This document shows positions 6,458 to 12,759 of a stretch of DNA of 35,015 bases, piece after piece; the first letter of the stretch is position 1, and the number at the start of each line of letters is the position of its first letter. The position numbers were made by a program, and so were the translations under genes. The notes beneath the pieces are model-generated. The model worked only from the letters and a program-made list of their open reading frames with translations, did no database searches and was not told the origin of the DNA. Where the stretch lies: positions 1 through 35,015 of the IMG/VR virus record IMGVR_UViG_3300044619_000982; one strand, 5' to 3'. The stretch comes from a virus.

Positions 6458-6472
6458 TTACACTGGGACGGC
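6458..6472. promoter_or_regulatory. Operator O2, half-conserved
   Basis: TTACAC is intact but the opposite arm is degenerate (GACGGC). It begins exactly 34 bp from O1, the same spacing as between the two right operators, which supports it as a weaker binding site upstream of P_left. Confidence 0.5.
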
Positions 6473-6506
6473 TGTAGACCGCAGAAGGCTTGTGGACAAT
6501 CAGAAT

Positions 6507-6836
6507 ATGGCCGACCCCGAGCGGAAGCCCCGCAAGACGTTCATCCGCGAATGGCGCAAGCACCACAACTTGACGCTAGAGAAGCTGGTTGACCGACTGG
6601 ACGCCATGTATGGGGTCAAAACCACGACGGCGACCCTGTCACGCACGGAAACCGGGCGGCAGGAATACACGCAGCACCTACTGGAAGCCTTGGCAGACGC
6701 CCTGCAATGCGAGCCTGCCGACCTTCTCATGCGCCCCCCAGGCGCTGACCAAGACATTCGCGTCGTCTGGCAGCAACTCACCCCCGAAGCCCAGCGCAAG
6801 GCCCTGGAGATTATCCGGGTTCTGAAGGCGTCTTAA
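6507..6836 (+). CDS. CI-like repressor, HTH_XRE type, short form
   Basis: A 109-aa protein starting MADPERKPRKTFIREWRKHHNLTLEKLVDRL. The XRE helix-turn-helix spans residues about 11-62 (LSRTETGRQEYT is the recognition region), followed by ADALQCEPADLLMRPP and a C-terminal helix LTPEAQRKALEIIRVLK that may dimerise. There is no S24/LexA-type peptidase domain, so RecA-stimulated self-cleavage is not expected. ATG 6507 starts the domain; a longer frame would cross the operators and the Cro gene antisense. No clear Shine-Dalgarno is present. It is divergent from the Cro-like gene and flanked by matching operators on both sides, hence the repressor call. Confidence 0.75.
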   Translation: MADPERKPRKTFIREWRKHHNLTLEKLVDRLDAMYGVKTTTATLSRTETGRQEYTQHLLEALADALQCEPADLLMRPPGADQDIRVVWQQLTPEAQRKALEIIRVLKAS

Positions 6837-6903
6837 TCCACAGACCATGGCCAAACCTACCGAGCGGTAGCGCACTGCTTTGTGCATTCCCGCGCATAAT
6901 TTG

Positions 6904-6918
6904 TTGCACCGGGTGCAA
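6904..6918. promoter_or_regulatory. Operator O3, TTGCAC-CGG-GTGCAA
   Basis: Perfect palindrome with 3-bp spacer, a one-base variant per arm of O1 and O4. It lies just upstream of the -35 box of the right early promoter and begins 34 bp before O4. Confidence 0.7.
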
Positions 6919-6927
6919 GCTTTACTG

Positions 6928-6955
6928 TTGACGTAACTTACACACGGTGTAACTT
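6928..6955 (+). promoter_or_regulatory. Right early promoter (P_right)
   Basis: TTGACG (6928-6933), 16-nt spacer, TAACTT (6950-6955). The surrounding 41 bp (6913-6953) match the left promoter region (6463-6423, minus strand) at 33 positions. It would start the rightward operon about 20 nt before the GTG start at 6979-6984. Confidence 0.6.
6938..6952. promoter_or_regulatory. Operator O4, TTACAC-ACG-GTGTAA
   Basis: Perfect 6-bp arms with 3-bp spacer lying between the -35 and -10 boxes of P_right, in the same register as O1 in P_left. Confidence 0.7.
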
Positions 6956-6978
6956 CGCCACGTCACAAGGAGGACGAC

Positions 6979-7140
6979 GTGGTGAACGCAGAACGACTTT
7001 CGGCCCTCGCAATCGCGCTGGCCATATTCATGGGGGCGGGTCTGACCGCCTTCAACATAGGGCGCTATGACGCCCAGCAGCGCATTTCGTGCAAGGCGCT
7101 GAAGCCCCTCACCCTTCCAGTGAAGGGGACGCTGCCATGA
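6979..7140 (+). CDS. Small single-pass membrane protein
   Basis: A 53-aa frame with GTG start at 6979 (or GTG 6982). AGGAGG at 6968-6973 is the best ribosome-binding site in this area. The sequence has one hydrophobic segment, ALAIALAIFMGAGLTAFNIG (residues about 9-28), and a short basic C-terminus. The stop overlaps the next start (ATGA). It is the first gene of the rightward operon. Function unknown; superinfection exclusion or a membrane anchor would be guesses. Confidence 0.65.
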   Translation: MVNAERLSALAIALAIFMGAGLTAFNIGRYDAQQRISCKALKPLTLPVKGTLP

Positions 7141-7352
7141 TTAAGACCAGATACGAAATCGAAGAGGTGACTCAGTCACCGGAACTCGTTGCGGCGTCGG
7201 AAGAGTTGAGCGCGGCGAAGCTGGTCAAGGAAGAGCTGGCCTTGACCCGCAATGACAGCGTCTCGCTGTCGATTGCTTACGAACTGGCCCTCACGCAATG
7301 GGCGCGCGCGTCCATGAAGTTTGAGCGCCTGTTGTCGGAGGCGCTGGCATGA
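7137..7352 (+). CDS. Small hypothetical protein, helical
   Basis: A 71-aa protein (MIKTRYEIEEVTQSPELVAASEELSAAKLVKEELALTRND...) with heptad-like helices. ATG 7137 is chosen because it overlaps the upstream stop (ATGA) and has AAGGGG upstream. The stop overlaps the next start in the same way. No family is recognised. It belongs to the block of small genes before the recombination genes. Confidence 0.65.
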   Translation: MIKTRYEIEEVTQSPELVAASEELSAAKLVKEELALTRNDSVSLSIAYELALTQWARASMKFERLLSEALA

Positions 7353-7576
7353 CCAACGTCACGCAAATGTTTCCCGACAGCGAGCGCCTGCACAGTCAGG
7401 ACGCTTTGAAGTCCGCCATCCGCCAGCAACTGGCGGCGGCGATTGGAATCCTGCAGCGCGAGGAAACCCCAGACGCGGACATATTGTTTGTCCTTCGCCG
7501 CATGGAGGAGGCCGCGAACCTTGTTCGCGTCATGTACGAAATGCGCAATCTGAAGGAGGACCTTCGCAATGTATAA
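7349..7576 (+). CDS. Small hypothetical protein, helical
   Basis: A 75-aa protein (MTNVTQMFPDSERLHSQDALKSAIRQQLAAAIGILQREETPDADILFVLRRMEEAANLVRVM) predicted to be nearly all helix. The start overlaps the upstream stop and its end overlaps the next gene by 8 nt. No function is recognised. Confidence 0.65.
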   Translation: MTNVTQMFPDSERLHSQDALKSAIRQQLAAAIGILQREETPDADILFVLRRMEEAANLVRVMYEMRNLKEDLRNV

Positions 7577-7814
7577 GGAATACGTCGGGCCTGACGCTAA
7601 ACTGCTGGACGAGGATGCCGCCGATATCGAAGCGGTCCACCAGCAACTGCGCGCCCTGCAGCGGCTCGTAGCCAAGCTGCAAATGTCCAGCAAGCACGGA
7701 CAACGCTGGCAGCAGGAAATGCAGGACAACATTGACAGCGTCCTGCACGACACCAGCACTGAATGGCTGGTGCAGAAGGGCCGCGACCTGACGGCCATTC
7801 GGGAGCCGTTCTAA
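7569..7814 (+). CDS. Small hypothetical protein, coiled coil
   Basis: An 81-aa protein with a long amphipathic helix (DIEAVHQQLRALQRLVAKLQMSSKHGQRWQQEMQDNIDSVL). GGAGG upstream of ATG 7569 fits a ribosome-binding site. Its TAA overlaps the ATG of the YqaJ gene (TAATG), so the two are coupled and it may work with the exonuclease, although nothing in the sequence shows how. Confidence 0.65.
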   Translation: MYKEYVGPDAKLLDEDAADIEAVHQQLRALQRLVAKLQMSSKHGQRWQQEMQDNIDSVLHDTSTEWLVQKGRDLTAIREPF

Positions 7815-8578
7815 TGGACCGCAAGGGATATATCGGCGGGTCAGACGCAAATATCATTCTGTCGGGCGATGCACAGCGCATTGCCCGGCTGGTCGCGGAG
7901 AAGCGCGGCGAAGTGGAACCGGAAGACCTGTCCCGGTCACTTCCGGTTCAGCTTGGCGTGTGGACTGAAGAGTTCAACAGGCGCTGGTATCACCTTCACA
8001 CTGGCATGGAAGTGACCGGGGTGGACGAAGTCTGGACGCACCCGAAGCATAATTTTATCCGTGCCAGGCTGGACGGATTTGTCGGCGAAGCGGTGTTCGA
8101 GGCAAAGCATGTCAACCCCTTCGGCGATATCGAAGCGGTCGTGCAGCGCTACATGCCGCAGCTGCACCACTACATGACGGTGACGGGCAAGCGCACGGCA
8201 ATACTCAGCGTACTGGTCGGCACCCAGCGCTGGGAATGTTTCACCGTCGATTACGACCCGTTCTATGCCGACTTGCTGCTGAATGCGGAATTGCAGTTCT
8301 GGAACAACGTCCAGAACGGCGGCACGGTCGAGCCAGTGACCGCAGAACCACCAAAGCCCCGCAATGCAAAGCTGAAGGTGGACATGTCGGGGCACAATGA
8401 GTGGGCGTCATGGGCCGACGCTTGGCTATCGACCAACAAGCCCGCGAAGATAAATGCGGGCGCGGCGAAGGAACTGAAAGCCTTGGTGCAGGACGATGCC
8501 GCAGAAGCATCGGGCCACGGGGTTGTCATTAAGCGCGCGGCAAACGGCAACCTGTCAATCCGCGAGGCGCGGTCATGA
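7814..8578 (+). CDS. YqaJ-family viral exonuclease
   Basis: A 254-aa protein. The N-terminus has GGSDA (8-12) and the helix with E52 (GVWTEEFNRRW). The catalytic core is LDG (D87) and FEAKH (E96, K98), the D...ExK motif of the lambda-exonuclease/YqaJ branch of PD-(D/E)XK nucleases. The helix QRYMPQLHHYMTVTGKRTAILSVLVG is the usual YqaJ continuation. It degrades 5' strands at DNA ends to give 3' overhangs for annealing. ATG 7814 is chosen from the TAATG coupling and the GGSDA spacing. It pairs with the ERF annealing protein two genes downstream as a Red-like recombination system, with an HNH nuclease in between. Confidence 0.85.
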   Translation: MDRKGYIGGSDANIILSGDAQRIARLVAEKRGEVEPEDLSRSLPVQLGVWTEEFNRRWYHLHTGMEVTGVDEVWTHPKHNFIRARLDGFVGEAVFEAKHVNPFGDIEAVVQRYMPQLHHYMTVTGKRTAILSVLVGTQRWECFTVDYDPFYADLLLNAELQFWNNVQNGGTVEPVTAEPPKPRNAKLKVDMSGHNEWASWADAWLSTNKPAKINAGAAKELKALVQDDAAEASGHGVVIKRAANGNLSIREARS

Positions 8579-8943
8579 AGCGCCCCGCAATCAGCGCCAG
8601 TATGAAGCTGGAAGCCCTGAAGGCGGGCCAGGTTCAGGCGGCTTGCTATATCTGCAAGCGCGTCTGTCCGTGGGACCAGTTCCACTTCGACCATATTCAG
8701 GCGCTTGTGGATTCCGGCACCCACGAAGCAAGCAATTTAGCGGTGATTTGTGTATGGTGTCACCGGGAAAAGTCGGCGTTCGAACACCAACGCAATTCCA
8801 AATCCAAGCGCCTGAAAGTGGCGCGCGAACTGCACGAAAAGATTGTGTCGGGCGAAATGGACCGCCCGCAAAGCAAACTTAAAGGCCGCAAGTTCAGCGG
8901 CTGGCGGAAGTTTAACGGGGAAGTTCGGAGGACAAACAAATGA
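8575..8943 (+). CDS. HNH endonuclease
   Basis: A 122-aa protein with the zinc-stabilised HNH motif: C24-x2-C27, then FDHIQALVDSGTHEASNLAVIC (D39, H40, N54) and C59-x2-C62-H63. Residues 70-122 are a basic tail that could contact DNA. Overlaps both neighbours by 4 nt and is embedded between the exonuclease and the annealing protein, so it is part of the recombination module and not an inserted homing nuclease. Substrate unknown; nicking or branch cleavage is possible. Confidence 0.85.
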   Translation: MKRPAISASMKLEALKAGQVQAACYICKRVCPWDQFHFDHIQALVDSGTHEASNLAVICVWCHREKSAFEHQRNSKSKRLKVARELHEKIVSGEMDRPQSKLKGRKFSGWRKFNGEVRRTNK

Positions 8944-9599
8944 CAATGCCAAAGGAAATTTCAGACGCCGTGTTGAGCGTCATGCAGGAAGTGGGCTACG
9001 TGCAAAAAACGGGTGAGAACAAGTTTTACGGTTACAAATACGCCAGCATTGAGAACGTGCTGGAGAAGGTGCAGCCCGCGCTTGTGAAGTGCGGCCTGGC
9101 GATTGTGCAGTCGGAAGTGTCCTACAACGTCATAGGTGACAGGGATTTAGTCGCTGCGAACTATGACTTTTTCCTGTCAAGCGGCGGGGCAACAGCGGGA
9201 CCGTATCGCATCACGGGCCTCGCCAGCATGCGCAACACCAAAGGCGGCTTTGACGACAAGTGTTTGAACAAGTGCCACACAGCAGCCCGCAAGTATTTCA
9301 TTCTTGGCTTATTCCAGATTCCGACAGGTGTCGACGCGGACGAAGATGACGACAAGCCGGCTGGCAAGCCGGCAGACAACAGCCGCCAGCCCGACCGCAG
9401 TCAGGCCGCGCGCGCGTTTGTCACCGAAAGCATTAAGGCCATTGGTTCACTGAAGACCGAAACCGCACTGGACGATTGGTATGCGGAGAACGCACCCAAG
9501 CTGGCGAGGCTGAAGGAAAGCTATGCCGACGAAGCCAAAATGATTGCGGGCGCTTTGGCAGAACAGCGCAAGGCGCTGGTCAGGGTGGCGGCTGAATGA
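8940..9599 (+). CDS. erf: ERF-family single-strand annealing protein
   Basis: A 219-aa protein. The N-terminal 130 residues match the ERF superfamily: YVQKTGENKFYGYKYASIENVLEKVQPALVKCGLAIVQ, then GLASMRNTKGGFDDKCLNKCHTAARKYFILGLFQIPTGVD. Residues about 135-155 are an acidic, disordered linker, and the C-terminal part is helical (ALDDWYAENAPKLARLKESYADEAKMIAGALAEQRKAL). It would anneal complementary strands made by the YqaJ exonuclease. Four-nt overlaps with both neighbours. Length is typical of P22 Erf-like proteins. Confidence 0.85.
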   Translation: MTMPKEISDAVLSVMQEVGYVQKTGENKFYGYKYASIENVLEKVQPALVKCGLAIVQSEVSYNVIGDRDLVAANYDFFLSSGGATAGPYRITGLASMRNTKGGFDDKCLNKCHTAARKYFILGLFQIPTGVDADEDDDKPAGKPADNSRQPDRSQAARAFVTESIKAIGSLKTETALDDWYAENAPKLARLKESYADEAKMIAGALAEQRKALVRVAAE

Positions 9600-9919
9600 A
9601 CACGAACAAGCGCCCCCAGTCTGAACTTTACCGCGAAGCCGCCATGAAGTGGGCGGACTTGGATGCTGCCGCGCGCATGCTTGAGGAAGGCAAGAGTGCC
9701 GTCCTAAGCCAGCGCATGACGGCACTGGGGGACATGGCCGTCAGCAAAGCAGAACTGCAAGTAAAGGCCAGCGACTTCTGGTCGGACTATATCAAGAAAA
9801 TGGTGCGCGCCAGGACGTTGGCAAATCAGGCGAAGGTCGAAGTCGAGTTTCTCCGCATGCGCCATTGGGAAGCCACGCAAGACCGCGCGGACCATAGGTA
9901 CGAGGCCCGAATGTCATGA
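9596..9919 (+). CDS. Hypothetical protein next to the annealing gene
   Basis: A 107-aa basic, helical protein (ELYREAAMKWADLDAAARMLEEGKSAVLSQRMTALGDMAVSKAELQVKASDFWSDYIKKMV). Similar small helical proteins commonly sit next to erf in phages, but I cannot name the family. Coupled to both neighbours by ATGA overlaps, so it probably belongs to the recombination module. No catalytic motif is visible. Confidence 0.65.
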   Translation: MNTNKRPQSELYREAAMKWADLDAAARMLEEGKSAVLSQRMTALGDMAVSKAELQVKASDFWSDYIKKMVRARTLANQAKVEVEFLRMRHWEATQDRADHRYEARMS

Positions 9920-10488
9920 CCGAAACGAAGCACATGACACTTTATGACCTTGGCCGGATTTATGACGATGCTTACGAGAACCGGGCGCGTCTGGAGTTTC
10001 CAACCCCTGAAATGAAGCGTGCGATGCACCGCGCAGGTATCCGCGCCGTTGTTGAGGCGCTGCGGGATGAGATGCTCCCCCCGAAACGGAAGGTGAGCGC
10101 CAGTAACACAATCGTGCGGGCGATTATCCTGCAAAAGTTTAACGAAATCCTCGCCAGCGATGGCGTGGACAAGGCGGCGGGTGCGGATACGGCTGCAAAG
10201 CCGGAAGCCATAGAGCGATCTTCACCCGCCGCCGACCGCATTGAAGCCCTTGAGGGTGAGGTTGAGAAGCTGCGTCACGAAGTCGCCGCCGCAACCACGC
10301 TCGCACAACTACTGAACAAATTGTTGGGCGCAGCAGAAGCCCGCGAGGCGCGGCTGCGTGCGGCGCTCAAGGCTATCGCCGTCAGGGCGGGGACGTTCGA
10401 GGGTCGCGGCAGTTACATTGCTTACGTCGAATTGGCTGGTGAGATTGAGAAAATGGCCGACGCCGCGCGGAACGGTGAAGAGCCATGA
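9916..10488 (+). CDS. Hypothetical coiled-coil protein
   Basis: A 190-aa protein. Residues 1-60 are compact (MTLYDLGRIYDDAYENRARLEFPTPEMKRAMHRAGIRAVVEALRDEML). Residues about 105-150 form a coiled coil (RIEALEGEVEKLRHEVAAATTLAQLLNKLLGAAEAREARLRAAL). The DNA of this gene holds the only GATC found in the window (10217-10220). No function is recognised. Coupled by ATGA overlap on both sides. Confidence 0.65.
   Translation: MTETKHMTLYDLGRIYDDAYENRARLEFPTPEMKRAMHRAGIRAVVEALRDEMLPPKRKVSASNTIVRAIILQKFNEILASDGVDKAAGADTAAKPEAIERSSPAADRIEALEGEVEKLRHEVAAATTLAQLLNKLLGAAEAREARLRAALKAIAVRAGTFEGRGSYIAYVELAGEIEKMADAARNGEEP
10217..10220. other. The single GATC tetranucleotide found in the window
   Basis: A hand scan of all 35 kb, including block boundaries, found GATC only here. 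See the finding on GATC depletion. Confidence 0.8.
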
Positions 10489-10613
10489 CCAACCCCACCG
10501 ACCCTTCACGTCTTGAACGCCTGATAGCTGCCCTTCTGGCTTTGCTGGCAGACAGAGAAGCCACGATTAAGGGGCTGCGGCGGGAACTGGACAGGAAGGA
10601 CGAAGAGCCATGA
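10485..10613 (+). CDS. Very small hypothetical protein
   Basis: A 42-aa frame (MTNPTDPSRLERLIAALLALLADREATIKGLRRELDRKDEEP), one amphipathic helix of coiled-coil type. The start overlaps the upstream stop and the stop overlaps the next start (both ATGA), which is good support for translation. No function is recognised. Confidence 0.5.
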   Translation: MTNPTDPSRLERLIAALLALLADREATIKGLRRELDRKDEEP

Positions 10614-10813
10614 CAGCGCACCCCTGCCCCAACTGTCGCGGCACTGGAATTGTCCGTCCGCACCGGAAGCTAACCGACGAACAGGTCGCCGATATGCGCC
10701 GTGACCTGGACGCGGGCGAGGCGTTGGCGTCGGTTGCCGCGCGCTATGGGGTAGCACCCAGCACGGCAGGGGCTATTCGTGACGGGCACTTGAGGAAGGA
10801 ACGAAGGGTATGA
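10610..10813 (+). CDS. Zinc-ribbon/HTH small protein
   Basis: A 67-aa protein. It begins with a CPNCRGTG knuckle (C6-x2-C9, DnaJ-type half zinc finger) followed by a helix-turn-helix of resolvase/homeodomain type, KLTDEQVADMRRDLDAGEALASVAARYGVAPSTAGAIRDGH. It is likely a small DNA-binding protein. It lies directly before the excisionase with ATGA coupling, so it may help control excision or early transcription; that role is inferred from position only. Confidence 0.65.
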   Translation: MTAHPCPNCRGTGIVRPHRKLTDEQVADMRRDLDAGEALASVAARYGVAPSTAGAIRDGHLRKERRV

Positions 10814-11163
10814 CCGTCAGGCCCGCGCGTATCCTGTTTGACATGGAAGAAACGGCGGAAATGCTAGGCATATCCACGCGCACGCTTGTGGCCCATGTCA
10901 ATGCCGGGGACATTCGCTATGTTCTTATCGGCAAGCGCACCCGGAAATTCACGCAAGCCGACATCGACGCTTTCATTGAGGCCCGCAGGCAATGTCCGTC
11001 TATCGCCCCAAAAATTCGCCGTACTGGCACTTTGACTTCGTTGTCAACGGTCGGCGGCTTCATGGCAGCACGGGCACAACGTCTCGCCGCGCGGCGGAAG
11101 CCGTCGAAGCCCGCCTCCGCCTCGACGCAGCCGAAGGCGCAAGCCGACGAAAACCAAGCCTGA
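10810..11163 (+). CDS. Excisionase-like MerR/HTH_17 protein
   Basis: A 117-aa protein. Residues 1-58 are a winged-helix excisionase domain (ILFDMEETAEMLGISTRTLVAHVNAGDIRYVLIGKRTRKFTQADIDAFIEARR). The remaining 57 residues are basic, low-complexity and lie over the integrase gene in another frame, so the fold ends about where the integrase begins. A long overlapping tail of this kind seems usual for excisionase/integrase pairs in alphaproteobacterial phages (from memory). It would bend DNA at attP/attL-attR and steer the integrase toward excision. Confidence 0.7.
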   Translation: MTVRPARILFDMEETAEMLGISTRTLVAHVNAGDIRYVLIGKRTRKFTQADIDAFIEARRQCPSIAPKIRRTGTLTSLSTVGGFMAARAQRLAARRKPSKPASASTQPKAQADENQA

Positions 11164-12083
11164 CACTGGACAAAGCCGCCGAACGCTATTTCTCCGAAGT
11201 CGCCAAGTTTCAGCCCAGTTCGAAAACCACCGAATACCAGCTTGCCAACCTATGCACGGGGCTTGGACTTCAAACGCCGCTGCACGATATCGACGGCCCC
11301 ATGTTGGCGGTCTATATCGCCAAGAGGCGGGCGAAAGTTTCCGACGCTTCGGTGAACCGCGAGCTGGAAGTCCTGCGCCGCATGATGCGCAGGGCCGAGA
11401 AGGTCTGGCAGGCCGACTGCCCCACCATAAACTGGACGGACTTCATGCTGCGCGAGCCGCAAGGGCGCGTGCGGGAATTGACGGCGGGGGAAGAGCAAAG
11501 GCTGTTCGAAGCCTTGCGGCAGGATTTGCACCCATTGGTTCGCTTTGCCCTGATAACGGGGGTAAGGCTCAGGAACGCAATCGAACTGACATGGGGTCAG
11601 GTGGACTTTGACGCGGGCGTCATTCGCCTACTGGTCAAGTCCAAGAAGCCAGGGGGCGAGGTTCACTTCGTACCCCTTATTCCCGAACTGGTCGCCCTGC
11701 TGTCAGCCGAACGGGGAAACCACAAGGAACGGGTCTTCACCTACGAAGTGGTCAGGGGTCGGCAGGGAAGGCGGAAAGGGCAACGGCACCCCTTCACCCA
11801 GACGGGCTGGCGAAGGGCTTGGGAACGGGCCTTGACGCAGGCAGGGATAAGCGACTTCCGGTTTCACGACTTGCGCCACACCGCCGCCACACGGACGCTC
11901 AGGGCCAGCCAGAACCTGAAGGTGGTTCAGAACCTTCTGGGCCACCGGGATATCGCCACCACGGCCCGCTATGCCCACGCGATGATTGACGACGTTCGGG
12001 CTGCGATGGCTGCTGTTGTGTCCCGGAATAGTCCCGAAGGAATTAAGCCGGTGGTCACCAAGCCTATGAAAAACAAGGCTTAA
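10992..12083 (+). CDS. int: Tyrosine-recombinase phage integrase
   Basis: A 363-aa protein. Residues 1-50 are a small N-terminal arm-binding region (MSVYRPKNSPYWHFDFVVNGRRLHGSTG), about 55-145 the SAM-like core-binding domain, and 160-340 the catalytic domain. Catalytic residues: R192 (TGVRLRNAIEL), lysine near 218, H292 and R295 (FHDLRHTAAT), H318 (LLGHRD) and nucleophile Y327 (TTARYAH). All are present, so the enzyme should be active. It starts 172 nt before the end of the excisionase gene. The attP core lies about 20 bp after its stop, and one pair of arm-type repeats lies inside its 3' end. It integrates phage DNA into a tRNA-Pro gene by inference from attP. Confidence 0.95.
   Translation: MSVYRPKNSPYWHFDFVVNGRRLHGSTGTTSRRAAEAVEARLRLDAAEGASRRKPSLTLDKAAERYFSEVAKFQPSSKTTEYQLANLCTGLGLQTPLHDIDGPMLAVYIAKRRAKVSDASVNRELEVLRRMMRRAEKVWQADCPTINWTDFMLREPQGRVRELTAGEEQRLFEALRQDLHPLVRFALITGVRLRNAIELTWGQVDFDAGVIRLLVKSKKPGGEVHFVPLIPELVALLSAERGNHKERVFTYEVVRGRQGRRKGQRHPFTQTGWRRAWERALTQAGISDFRFHDLRHTAATRTLRASQNLKVVQNLLGHRDIATTARYAHAMIDDVRAAMAAVVSRNSPEGIKPVVTKPMKNKA
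12020..12039. promoter_or_regulatory. Integrase arm-type sites, left pair
   Basis: GTCCCGGAA (12020) and GTCCCGAAG (12031), 11 bp apart, inside the 3' end of the integrase gene. The same doublet with the same spacing recurs at 12238-12257 on the other side of the attP core. Candidate arm sites for the integrase N-terminal domain. Confidence 0.5.
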
Positions 12084-12102
12084 CGGGTCAGCAACTTCTT
12101 GC

Positions 12103-12141
12103 TCCCAAACCAGATGCGCTACCAGACTGCGCTACGCCCCG
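12103..12141 (-). other. attP: attP core: 5' half of a tRNA-Pro(UGG) gene
   Basis: Read on the minus strand from 12141, the sequence has the acceptor strand CGGGGCG, TA, a D arm with AGTCTGGTA, the 5' anticodon stem and the loop TTTGGGA with anticodon TGG, as in bacterial tRNA-Pro. Identity stops after the loop; the 3' stem, T arm and acceptor 3' strand are absent. This 39-bp segment next to the integrase gene and between repeat doublets is the expected attP core, and the host attB should be a tRNA-Pro(UGG) gene. Confidence 0.75.
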
Positions 12142-12237
12142 ACGGCTGGAATGGCGCAGTTCTTAGGCTTTTTGGAACATGCACACAAGACGCAAACTTG
12201 CAAAAACGAGAACGAACAGGACACGACCTGCATAGGA

Positions 12238-12257
12238 GTCCCGAAATAGTCCCGAAC
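12238..12257. promoter_or_regulatory. Integrase arm-type sites, right pair
   Basis: GTCCCGAAA (12238) and GTCCCGAAC (12249), 11 bp apart, matching the left doublet at 12020-12039. The two doublets lie about 100 and 118 bp from the centre of the attP core. Apart from these sites and a hairpin at 12314-12349, I see no gene in 12142-12370. Confidence 0.5.
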
Positions 12258-12313
12258 AAGTTTTCCGATTCGTTCACGTCTGGAATGTAGGGTGACAGGG
12301 CTTCAAACGAAGC

Positions 12314-12349
12314 GGGCCGAGCCGGTGCTACCAACACCGAACCCGGCCC
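12314..12349. terminator. Imperfect hairpin after attP
   Basis: GGGCC (12314-12318) pairs with GGCCC (12345-12349), and CGGTG (12323-12327) with CACCG (12335-12339) around a 7-nt loop, with a small internal loop. No T tract follows, so a terminator role for the integrase transcript is only possible. Confidence 0.3.
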
Positions 12350-12370
12350 TAACCCACACATGAGGTAACC

Positions 12371-12490
12371 ATGCGTCAGGCTATTGGCCGCGTAGCACGC
12401 GGCATTGTGATTGTCACCGTATTCGTCTTTGACCTTGCCGCTGCCTTGGCCATTCTGGTCACGGTGTTCATTGCGGTGGGCACGCCATGA
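12371..12490 (+). CDS. Small membrane protein
   Basis: A 39-aa frame, MRQAIGRVARGIVIVTVFVF then DLAAALAILVTVFIAVGTP, consisting of a short basic start and one long hydrophobic segment (residues about 11-36). GAGGT lies 6 nt before the ATG. The stop overlaps the next start (ATGA). It is the first gene after attP, in a region where lysogenic-conversion genes are common. Function unknown. Confidence 0.55.
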   Translation: MRQAIGRVARGIVIVTVFVFDLAAALAILVTVFIAVGTP

Positions 12491-12669
12491 GCCGCCGGGT
12501 CTTGAAGCGCCCGCCGCAGGGCTGGGCGAGAACCCGCGAGGAGCGCCTGGACCACGCCTGCGCCAGCGTCTGGCCGTTCTTTGTCTTCTGGTGCTTTCTG
12601 TGCGCCATGGCCATTTCTAGCTTTGGGGCGACGGTGTCGCTGATTAATCAATGGCTGACGTGGGGGTGA
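12487..12669 (+). CDS. Small membrane protein
   Basis: A 60-aa protein with a basic N-terminus (MSRRVLKRPPQGWARTREER) and one membrane segment, ASVWPFFVFWCFLCAMAISSF (residues about 26-46). Its last 12 codons lie within the first copy of the 37-bp direct repeat. ATGA-coupled to the preceding membrane protein, so the two may act together. No family is recognised. Confidence 0.55.
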   Translation: MSRRVLKRPPQGWARTREERLDHACASVWPFFVFWCFLCAMAISSFGATVSLINQWLTWG

Positions 12670-12670
12670 C
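12634..12670 (+). repeat. 37-bp direct repeat, copy 1
   Basis: Matches 13396-13432 at 36 of 37 positions and includes a near-palindromic CTGATTAATCA(A). It overlaps the 3' end of the 60-aa gene and is followed by the first accessory cassette. Confidence 0.9.
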
Positions 12671-12759
12671 GAAAGAGCTTGTAATGCGCAATGACATGAC
12701 CTATGTGTAGGACATGGCGCAGGGCAATCAGGCCCGCGTTGATTGGCTAGGAGGCCAAA

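Noticed and set aside
6837-6903. Terminator behind the repressor gene
   Set aside because: CTACC-GAGC-GGTAG is a small stem without T tract; too weak to call.
12103-12141. Complete tRNA-Pro gene
   Set aside because: Only the 5' half to the anticodon loop is present; there is no T arm, 3' acceptor strand or CCA.
12084-12370. attL or attR junction of an integrated prophage
   Set aside because: Phage genes lie on both sides and the arm-type repeats flank the core, so it is attP.
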